From positions 1 through 6,284 of the forward strand of contig CAUJKG010000364.1 of assembly GCA_963205465.1 (NCBI GenBank): a DNA stretch of 6,284 bases. The letters are read 5' to 3'. This DNA comes from Pseudomonadota bacterium. Lineage in GTDB: Bacteria; Pseudomonadota; Alphaproteobacteria; Rhizobiales; Xanthobacteraceae. Under the pieces are notes generated by a model that saw only the letters and a program-made list of their open reading frames with translations, ran no database searches and had not been told where the DNA came from. Numbering within the stretch: the stretch's first letter is position 1; each line of letters begins with the position of its first letter. Shown piece by piece: positions 1 through 4,998 of this stretch. A program made the translations under genes and the position numbers.

Positions 1-610
1 CGCGCAGATCATGCGTGACGAGGATGACCGTGAAGCGCAGCTTCTGCCAGAGATCGCGCAACACGCACCACAACTCCTCGCGCGTGAAGGCGTCGAGCGC
101 CGCGAACGGCTCGTCCAGCATCAGGAGTTCCGGCTCGTGGATCAGCGAACGACACAGCGACACCCGCTGCTGCATGCCGCCGGAAAGCTCCCACGGATAG
201 CGGTCGGCGAAGCCTTTCAGGCCGACGGTTTCGAGCAGCGCTTCGGCTCGCGCGCGAAACTCTTTTTTCTTCGTGCGAAACTGCGAACGATGCGGCTGCA
301 CGATTTCCAGCGGCAGAAGAAGGTTGTCGATCACTTTGCGCCATGGCAAGAGATTGGCGTGCTGGAAGGCCATGCCGGCGATCTTGACCGGTCCGGTTAC
401 TTCCTTGCCTTCGATCGATACGGTTCCGGCTGTCGGCCGATGCAGCCCGGTCACGAGCCGCATCAGCGTCGATTTTCCGCAGCCCGAAGGACCCACGACC
501 GCGGCGAACTCGCCCTTCCGCACCGAGAGCGAGATGTCCTGCAGCGCGAGCACGTCACCCGAAGCGCCGCGATATCGCAGCGTTACGCCATTGATATCCA
601 CGAATGCCAC
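1..610 (-). CDS. ABC transporter ATP-binding protein, NitT/TauT (SsuB/TauB-like) family, C-terminus cut by window edge
   Basis: This is the cytoplasmic ATPase that powers import with the substrate-binding protein encoded just upstream. About 203 residues are visible. The Walker A motif GPSGCGKST lies at residues 40-48, the Q-loop AFQHANLLPWR at 81-91, the signature LSGGMQQR at 142-149, Walker B LLMLDEP at 162-168 with D-loop ALD at 171-173, and the H-loop THD at 199-201, just before the edge. The family usually has 250-270 residues, so only the C-terminal tail is missing. The start is taken as GTG at 610. A GGAG stands nine bases upstream (620-623), and an in-frame TGA, the stop of the preceding gene, rules out a longer protein. 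A second GTG four codons in is less well placed. The gap to the upstream gene is 30 bp, which indicates one transcript. The LLPW Q-loop is typical of the nitrate/taurine/sulfonate/pyrimidine importer ATPases. The substrate cannot be read from the ATPase. Confidence 0.95.
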   Translation of the reverse strand, partial: MAFVDINGVTLRYRGASGDVLALQDISLSVRKGEFAAVVGPSGCGKSTLMRLVTGLHRPTAGTVSIEGKEVTGPVKIAGMAFQHANLLPWRKVIDNLLLPLEIVQPHRSQFRTKKKEFRARAEALLETVGLKGFADRYPWELSGGMQQRVSLCRSLIHEPELLMLDEPFAALDAFTREELWCVLRDLWQKLRFTVILVTHDLR

Positions 611-640
611 GCGGCCGTACTCCGGGTCAGGCGGCTTCGA

Positions 641-1657
641 TCAGAGTTTGCGTTCGCTTGCCGGCGGCAGAAACTCCGAATTGAAGATATCCGCGGGCTT
701 TGGCTTCGCGTTCTTGAACTCGTAGGTCACGGCGATCTGCTCGACTGCCTTTGCCATGCGCTCCTCGTCGATACCGCCGACGCCGTTTGCCTTCACCCAA
801 GGGGTGATGAAGTTGTCGCGCAGCGACATCTTGAGCCGCGCGAGTTCGATCTTCTCGTCGGCGGTTTCGTTGCGCTTCATGACCGATTTGATCGCGGCTT
901 CCGGGTCCTTGTAGGTGTCGATGATGCCTTTGATGGTCGCGCGCACGAAGCCTGCGACCACTTTCGGGTTCTTCTTCGCGAAGTCCGGGTTCACCATGAT
1001 GGCGTTGCCGTAGAGCACGAGGCCGTGGTCGGCCATCAGCATGACCTTTACGTCTTCTTCCTTGATGCCTTTGGTGAGCAGGTTGAAATAGGACGAGAAT
1101 GAGAAACCGGTGATGGCGTCGACCTTGCCGTCGGCGAGCATGGGCTCGCGTACCGGGAAGCCGACCGCCTCGATCTTCACTTTCGTGTCGTCGATCTTGT
1201 TTTCCTTCACGAAGGCTTTCCACTGCGCGAAAGCGCCGTCCGGCGGCGGTGCGCCGAGCACTTTGCCTTCGAGATCCTTCGGCGAATTGATCTTCGACTT
1301 CGCCAAACTCACGATCGCGAAAGGCGGCTTGTCGTAGACCATCAGGACCGCTTTCACGTCCTTGTCCGGGTTCTGGTCGCGGAAACGCACCAGCGAATTG
1401 ATGTCGAAGAAGCCGATCGGGTAGGTTCCGGCTGCGATGCGAGTGATGCCGGCGACCGAGCCCGGCCCGGTATCGATCGTGACGTTCAGCCCCTCGGCTT
1501 TGTAATAGCCCTTGTCGAGCGCGACGAAGTAGGGCGCGGCCGGTCCCTCGAACTTCCAGTCGAGTGCGAATTTGAGATCGAACTGGGCGCTGGCCGGAGA
1601 CAGCGAGGCGGCCAGCATGGCGCCCGCGAAAGCGGCTAGCTTGGTTTTGCGGAACAT
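641..1657 (-). CDS. ABC transporter periplasmic substrate-binding protein, NMT1/THI5-like family
   Basis: This is a 338-residue exported solute receptor. Residues 1-24 form a Sec signal peptide: a basic n-region (RKTK), a hydrophobic Ala/Leu core, and SPASA ending in an AxA site, with cleavage expected between A24 and Q25. There is no lipobox cysteine. The mature part begins with a beta-strand (LKFALDWKFEG), followed by the family-typical PYFVALDKGYYKAEGLNVTI and later GFFDINSLV. These are hallmarks of the periplasmic NMT1/THI5 group that serves NitT/TauT-type importers for pyrimidines, taurine, sulfonates and similar small molecules. It lies 30 bp upstream of its ATPase and downstream of urate-degradation genes, so a purine breakdown product, allantoin, a hydantoin or a pyrimidine are plausible cargoes; this is inference from neighbourhood. 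The ATG at 1657 has CGGGAG nine bases upstream and lies downstream of a sigma-54 promoter. The family call is strong and the ligand is unknown. Confidence 0.93.
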   Translation of the reverse strand: MFRKTKLAAFAGAMLAASLSPASAQFDLKFALDWKFEGPAAPYFVALDKGYYKAEGLNVTIDTGPGSVAGITRIAAGTYPIGFFDINSLVRFRDQNPDKDVKAVLMVYDKPPFAIVSLAKSKINSPKDLEGKVLGAPPPDGAFAQWKAFVKENKIDDTKVKIEAVGFPVREPMLADGKVDAITGFSFSSYFNLLTKGIKEEDVKVMLMADHGLVLYGNAIMVNPDFAKKNPKVVAGFVRATIKGIIDTYKDPEAAIKSVMKRNETADEKIELARLKMSLRDNFITPWVKANGVGGIDEERMAKAVEQIAVTYEFKNAKPKPADIFNSEFLPPASERKL

Positions 1658-1666
1658 GGTCGAAAA

Positions 1667-1697
1667 CTCCCGATGAAGCTGATTTTTTGTCCGGGAG
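1667..1697 (-). promoter_or_regulatory. Inverted repeat covering the ribosome binding site of the substrate-binding protein gene
   Basis: Read on the minus strand, CTCCCG (1697-1692) is followed after 19 bases by its exact complement CGGGAG (1672-1667). The second arm is the Shine-Dalgarno sequence, nine bases before the ATG at 1657. Pairing would hide the ribosome binding site. However, the sigma-54 promoter just upstream predicts a transcript start near 1695, inside the first arm, so only about four G-C pairs would remain in that message. Six-base complements also arise by chance in GC-rich DNA. The ribosome binding site is secure; a regulatory role for the repeat is speculative. Confidence 0.4.
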
Positions 1698-1705
1698 AGT
1701 CGGGC

Positions 1706-1721
1706 AGCAAGCGCCGTGCCA
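1706..1721 (-). promoter_or_regulatory. Sigma-54 (RpoN) -24/-12 promoter for the ABC transporter genes
   Basis: The minus strand reads TGGCACGGCGCTTGCT. This matches the sigma-54 consensus TGGCACG-N4-TTGC(A/T) at every conserved base and with the required fixed spacing. The -24 GG is at 1720-1719 and the -12 GC at 1708-1707. Transcription would start near 1695, about 38 bases before the ATG of the substrate-binding protein gene at 1657. Sigma-54 promoters need an AAA+ enhancer-binding activator, classically NtrC for nitrogen genes, which fits a nitrogen-scavenging transporter. No clear NtrC-type GCACC/GGTGC palindrome was found in the gap upstream, so the activator remains open. Confidence 0.85.
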
Positions 1722-1816
1722 CTTTTCGTTGCGGTCTTCTGCGTTCCTTGGCGGCCGCCCGGCTTACCGGATTGCCGAGAGGCTAGGCGGTTTTCTTGGC
1801 CTTGCCTATTCTCGCG

Positions 1817-1829
1817 GCGGATTATCCGC
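1817..1829. repeat. 13-bp palindrome GCGGAT-N-ATCCGC, possible activator site
   Basis: Six-base arms GCGGAT and ATCCGC flank a single central base at 1823. The centre is about 128 bp upstream of the transcript start predicted from the sigma-54 promoter, a normal distance for an enhancer-binding activator. It also lies about 18 bp beyond the stop codon of the uraD-uraH gene. As RNA it could fold only as a five-pair hairpin with a three-base loop, and no T-run follows on the minus strand, so it is a poor intrinsic terminator. An operator or enhancer role is inference from symmetry and position alone. Confidence 0.35.
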
Positions 1830-1846
1830 GGCTTTTGCGAAGGTGC

Positions 1847-2731
1847 CTAGCTGCCCCGGTACGTAGCGTAGCTCCACGGCGTGACGAGCAGCGGCACATG
1901 ATAATGGCCCTCCGGCTCGGCAACCGAGAAACGGATCGGCACAAGGTCGAGAAATGGCGGCTCGGCGAGCGGAACACTGCGCGTCCTGTAGTAATCCGCG
2001 ACCGAAAACAGGATTTCATATTGCCCGATAGGCACCGGCCGGTCGGAAATCAGCGGCGCATCGGTCCGTCCGTCCTTGTTGGTCCGGGTGTTGACGAGGA
2101 GCCGCGGCGCGTCGTGGTCGGATAACTCGCGCAATACGAGCGCCATGCCGGCGGCGGGGTTGCCGGCGTGATTGTCGAGCACATGCGTCGACAATCGTCC
2201 GTTCAGGCCGAGATCGGCGCTCTCGATCTTCTGGTCGAGGCGGAGTGCCGCGATACGGAAGACTTCCATGAGTGCGGTCTCGAATTCCCGTTCCGGCGCG
2301 TTGTCGATCCGCCGCTCGAACTGTTTCAGAATCGAACCTTTGGTGTGTCGCCGCACGCAAAGGATGAACGGAATCTCGTGCTTCTGCCGGTAGTCGGTAT
2401 TGAGGCGCTGAAAGGCTTCGTATTCAACCTCGGAAAGCCGGTCGAGCCCCGCGCTGCCTTGCTCGGCGCTGGAATCCTTCGTGAGCACGCCCGCGCGCGC
2501 GGCTTTCCCGGCGAGATCGGGATGTGCGCGCAAGAGTGCGGTCTTCTCTTCCAGTGTTGCGTGATTGACCGCGGCGGTCATGGCGTCGAGCAGCGCGCGT
2601 ACATTGGCAAACGGCCGCTTCGCGGCAACTCGCTCCGCGACCCAGGGTGAATGCTCGAAGATATCCCCGAGTGCGGCGGCGAATTCCTGCGCGCTCGCCT
2701 TACGCAGCGCCTCGAGCGTGAATTTGCTCAT
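1847..2731 (-). CDS. Bifunctional OHCU decarboxylase / 5-hydroxyisourate hydrolase (UraD-UraH fusion)
   Basis: This is a 294-residue fusion of the two enzymes that turn the unstable product of urate oxidase into S-allantoin. Residues about 1-165 are the OHCU decarboxylase domain: FAALGDIFEHSPWVAE near the start, the conserved AHPDLAGKA with the presumed catalytic His70, the SSAEQ segment at 87-91, and PFILCVRR at 121-128. Residues about 176-294 are the transthyretin-like 5-hydroxyisourate hydrolase: LSTHVLD (His183), NKDGR (Arg222), HYHVPLL (His278), and the diagnostic C-terminal YRGS (291-294). Both domains keep their expected active-site residues, so both reactions should work: HIU to OHCU in the C-terminal half, then OHCU to allantoin in the N-terminal half. 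The domain order matches plant allantoin synthase. The ATG at 2731 overlaps the puuE stop as ATGA and has no strong ribosome binding site, so translation is probably coupled. It is the last gene of the puuD-puuE-uraDH unit. Confidence 0.95.
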   Translation of the reverse strand: MSKFTLEALRKASAQEFAAALGDIFEHSPWVAERVAAKRPFANVRALLDAMTAAVNHATLEEKTALLRAHPDLAGKAARAGVLTKDSSAEQGSAGLDRLSEVEYEAFQRLNTDYRQKHEIPFILCVRRHTKGSILKQFERRIDNAPEREFETALMEVFRIAALRLDQKIESADLGLNGRLSTHVLDNHAGNPAAGMALVLRELSDHDAPRLLVNTRTNKDGRTDAPLISDRPVPIGQYEILFSVADYYRTRSVPLAEPPFLDLVPIRFSVAEPEGHYHVPLLVTPWSYATYRGS

Positions 2732-3681
2732 TCCGGCTTGCCCGGGGAGATTTCGAAAGCCTCGTCCGCCAGCTTGCGGTGATGCTCGTGCCAGTGTCTC
2801 GCAATATCGAGCCGGGTCGCGATCCAGACGCCGTCGTGTTCATCGACATAATCGAGAAATCTCGCGAGCGCCGCCGCGCGTCCCGGCTTCCCGGCAAGCC
2901 GGCAATGCAGGCCGACCGACATCATCTTCGGCGCCTCTTCGCCTTCCGCATAAAGCGTGTCGAAGGTATCGCGCAGATAGAAGAAGAAATCGTCGCCGGT
3001 CGAAAACCCCTGCGCATTGGTGAAGCGCATGTCGTTCGCATCGAGCGAGTAGGGTATGATCAGATGCGGCCCTTTCGGTCCCCGCACCCAATAGGGCAGG
3101 TCGTCGGCATAGGAGTCCGACGAGTAAAGAAACCCGCCTTCGTCCATCACGAGCTTCAGCGAGTTTTCCGAGGTGCGGCCGGTGTACCAGCCAAGCGGAC
3201 GCTCGCCGGTGACTTCGGTATGGATTTCGATTGCCTCGCGCAGATGCGCGCGCTCTTCCTTCTCGGGCATGTCGCGATAGTCGATCCATTTCAGGCCGTG
3301 GCTCGCGATTTCCCATTGCGCTTCCTGCATCGAAGCGGCGATCTCGGGATAGCGTTGCAAGGCACTCGCGATCGCGAATACCGTGACCGGCATGTTGCGC
3401 TCGGTGAACATGCGCCAAAGCCGCCAGTATCCCGCGCGCGAGCCGTATTCGAACATGGATTCGATATTCATGTGCCGCTTGCCCGGCCAGGGCTGCGCGC
3501 CGAGCACGTCGGATAGAAACGCCTCCGACGCCGGGTCGCCATGCAGGATGTTGTTCTCGCCGCCTTCCTCGTAATTGACGACGAACTGCACCGCGACGCG
3601 CGCGTTTCCCGGCCAGCGCGGATGCGGCGGGTTGCGGCCATAGCCTGCGAGGTCGCGCGGATATTTTTCCATATCGCTCAT
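2728..3681 (-). CDS. puuE: Allantoinase PuuE (polysaccharide-deacetylase fold)
   Basis: This cytoplasmic enzyme opens the hydantoin ring of allantoin to give allantoate; it has 317 residues, normal for PuuE. The start is placed at ATG 3681 (MSDMEKYPRDLAGYGRNPP), which overlaps the puuD stop as ATGA. An in-frame ATG at 3708 lies inside puuD and would add nine residues unlike the family. PuuE signatures include YPRDLAGYGRNPP near the N-terminus, FVVNYEEGGE at 33-42, the SHGLKW segment with His128, and GLHCRLAGKPGR with His259, ending in VWIATRLDIARHW. The fold is that of NodB deacetylases, but their metal motifs are altered: the TFDD position reads NYEEG, and the second His of HSxxH is Trp132. 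This agrees with PuuE allantoinases being metal-independent, unlike the amidohydrolase-fold AllB enzymes. It sits between puuD and the uraD-uraH fusion, acting on the product of the latter. Confidence 0.94.
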   Translation of the reverse strand: MSDMEKYPRDLAGYGRNPPHPRWPGNARVAVQFVVNYEEGGENNILHGDPASEAFLSDVLGAQPWPGKRHMNIESMFEYGSRAGYWRLWRMFTERNMPVTVFAIASALQRYPEIAASMQEAQWEIASHGLKWIDYRDMPEKEERAHLREAIEIHTEVTGERPLGWYTGRTSENSLKLVMDEGGFLYSSDSYADDLPYWVRGPKGPHLIIPYSLDANDMRFTNAQGFSTGDDFFFYLRDTFDTLYAEGEEAPKMMSVGLHCRLAGKPGRAAALARFLDYVDEHDGVWIATRLDIARHWHEHHRKLADEAFEISPGKPE

Positions 3682-4892
3682 TCTGGGCGAGGTCTTGCTT
3701 GAAGCCAAGCGGCAAGCATGGCCCGCTCTTCCGGCGTCATGCCGGTGATGTTGCCGGGCGGCATGGCGAGCGAGCGCACCGCATGGGTATCGATCCGCTG
3801 TGCGAATTTGCGGATGTTTTCGGGTGTATCGAGCAGCACGTCATGCGGCGCTTTGGTGATGCCGAGCCAGACCGGCTCGGCGGCGTGGCACATCGAACAG
3901 CGCGAGATGACGATAGTCTCGACGGCAGCGAAGGCCGGCGCCTGTGCCGGCATTTCGCTGCGCTGATCGTCCCGCAAGCCGAGGCTCGAGAGCCAGCCGA
4001 TTGCGATCACGCCTAGTGCGACGACAGCCCACGTCCACCACGGATTCGTGCGCCAGTCGGCGCCTTCGTTGGCGTGGCGATAGTTGAAGAACACCCGCAT
4101 CAAAGGCCCGATCGCAAGCACGATCGCGACGATCAGCCAGTTGAATTTGGTCGCGTAGAATAAAGGATAATGCGTTCCCATCATCAGGAAGATCACGGGA
4201 AGCGTAAGATAGTTGTTGTGGACCGAGCGCTGCTTGGCTTGCTCACCCCAGGCGGGGTCCGGGGCTTCGCCGGCTATAAGCCGCGCCACCGTTTTGCGCT
4301 GGTTCGGGATGATGACGACAAACACGTTCGCGACCATGATGGTGCCGGTGAGCGCGCCGATCTGGATGAACATGCCGCGCCCCGAAAGCGTCTGCGCGAA
4401 GGCGTAAGCGAGCGCGGTCACGAGCAAATAAAGAAACAGCGCCAGTCCCGCCTCGCTTTTCCCGAGCGGCGAGCGGCACACGATTTCATAAAGCAGCCAT
4501 GCGCCCGCGAGCCCGCCGAGACTGGTCAGGATCGCGCGCTCCGGCGAAATATCGAATACCGCCTTGTCGACGAGATAGAGTTCTGCGCCGAGGTAATAGA
4601 CGATCGCGAGCAGCGCCATGCCGGAAAGCCAGGTCGTATAGGCTTCCCATTTGAACCAGGTCAGGTGGTCCGGCATCTTCGCCGGCGCCACCATATATTT
4701 GACCATGTGATAGAAGCCGCCGCCGTGCACCTGCCAGGCGTCGCCGCGGGTACCGGCCGGCAGTCCCTCGCGCGGCTTGAGGCTCAGGTCGAGATGGATG
4801 AAGTAGAAGGAAGAGCCGATCCAGGCGATGCCGGCCACGATATGCAGCCATCGGACCAGGGCGCCGGCCCATTCCCAGAAAATGACGTCCAC
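3678..4892 (-). CDS. puuD: Urate hydroxylase PuuD, membrane urate oxidase with C-terminal cytochrome c domain
   Basis: This inner-membrane enzyme oxidises urate to 5-hydroxyisourate and passes electrons to a c-type heme rather than making peroxide as soluble uricase does. The 404-residue product starts with a membrane segment, WLHIVAGIAWIGSSFYFIHL (15-34). Further hydrophobic stretches lie near 88-108, 121-138, 149-166, 176-195, 229-246, 252-269 and 286-305. The family motif YMVAPAKMPDHLTWFKWEAY spans 66-85. The periplasmic tail from about 320 is a small cytochrome c: heme motif CSMCH at 332-336 and likely axial Met377 in LAMPPGN. I chose GTG at 4892 (VDVIFWEW) because homology begins there and AGGGG lies nine bases upstream. 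The open frame reaches an ATG at 5045, but that would add 51 polar, cysteine-containing residues and run into divergent allC. It is the first gene of the operon and its stop overlaps the puuE start. Confidence 0.93.
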   Translation of the reverse strand: MDVIFWEWAGALVRWLHIVAGIAWIGSSFYFIHLDLSLKPREGLPAGTRGDAWQVHGGGFYHMVKYMVAPAKMPDHLTWFKWEAYTTWLSGMALLAIVYYLGAELYLVDKAVFDISPERAILTSLGGLAGAWLLYEIVCRSPLGKSEAGLALFLYLLVTALAYAFAQTLSGRGMFIQIGALTGTIMVANVFVVIIPNQRKTVARLIAGEAPDPAWGEQAKQRSVHNNYLTLPVIFLMMGTHYPLFYATKFNWLIVAIVLAIGPLMRVFFNYRHANEGADWRTNPWWTWAVVALGVIAIGWLSSLGLRDDQRSEMPAQAPAFAAVETIVISRCSMCHAAEPVWLGITKAPHDVLLDTPENIRKFAQRIDTHAVRSLAMPPGNITGMTPEERAMLAAWLQARPRPE

Positions 4893-4916
4893 CGCCCCGG
4901 ACCCCTGCAAATCGCA

Positions 4917-4942
4917 CTGGCCGGAGCATGACAGACCGGCAG
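4917..4942. repeat. Inverted repeat in the puuD/allC divergent intergenic region, possible operator
   Basis: CTGGCCGG and CCGGCAG flank 11 bases. Apart from one extra G in the left arm they are complementary over seven pairs, with an uninterrupted core GCCGG/CCGGC at 4920-4924 and 4936-4940. The repeat lies 24 bp upstream of the puuD start and overlaps the best candidate -10 for puuD. It could be a dimeric regulator site controlling the divergent genes, or a chance GC-rich symmetry. No other copy was noticed in the window. Confidence 0.3.
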
Positions 4943-4954
4943 TACGCAATTCAA
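4925..4954 (-). promoter_or_regulatory. Weak candidate housekeeping promoter for the puuD operon
   Basis: On the minus strand TTGAAT (4954-4949) and CATGCT (4930-4925) are separated by 18 bases. The first matches four of six and the second three of six consensus positions. The site lies about 33 bp upstream of the puuD GTG, a reasonable place, and no sigma-54 motif with correct spacing was found here. This is only the best available match. Confidence 0.18.
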
Positions 4955-4963
4955 GATCGGCTC

Positions 4964-4992
4964 TATACTGACGGGATTGCAGGAAAAGAGGA
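4964..4992 (+). promoter_or_regulatory. Candidate -10 element and ribosome binding site for allC
   Basis: TATACT at 4964-4969 matches five of six bases of the -10 consensus. It would give a start near 4976 and a leader of about 23 bases. No convincing -35 lies 16-18 bp upstream (4941-4946 is AGTACG), so an activator may be needed. AGAGGA at 4987-4992 is a good Shine-Dalgarno sequence six bases before the ATG at 4999 and decides that start over the in-frame ATG at codon 16. Confidence 0.4.
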
Positions 4993-4998
4993 CACCGG

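Noticed and set aside
11..1102. Long plus-strand open frame (363 codons) opposite the transporter genes
   Set aside because: It spans two clear minus-strand genes and their gap. The translation is rich in Arg and His with no recognisable domain, as expected of the antisense strand of GC-rich coding DNA.
1750..1759. Ten-base perfect palindrome GGCGGCCGCC and neighbouring CCGG repeats in the 1658-1846 gap
   Set aside because: Symmetry of this size is common in GC-rich spacers. It is not followed by a T-run on the minus strand, so it is not an intrinsic terminator, and nothing else supports a function.
2779..3516. Plus-strand open frames opposite puuE, and 4170-4931 opposite puuD
   Set aside because: Low-complexity, Arg-rich antisense readings of well-supported genes with no ribosome binding site or family features.
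3682..3708. Longer puuE start inside puuD
   Set aside because: The added residues do not resemble PuuE, while ATG at 3681 forms the same ATGA junction as the next gene pair.
4893..4935. Sigma-54-like GGCC...TTTGC sequence upstream of puuD
   Set aside because: The distance between the GG and GC elements is two bases too long, and sigma-54 does not tolerate altered spacing.
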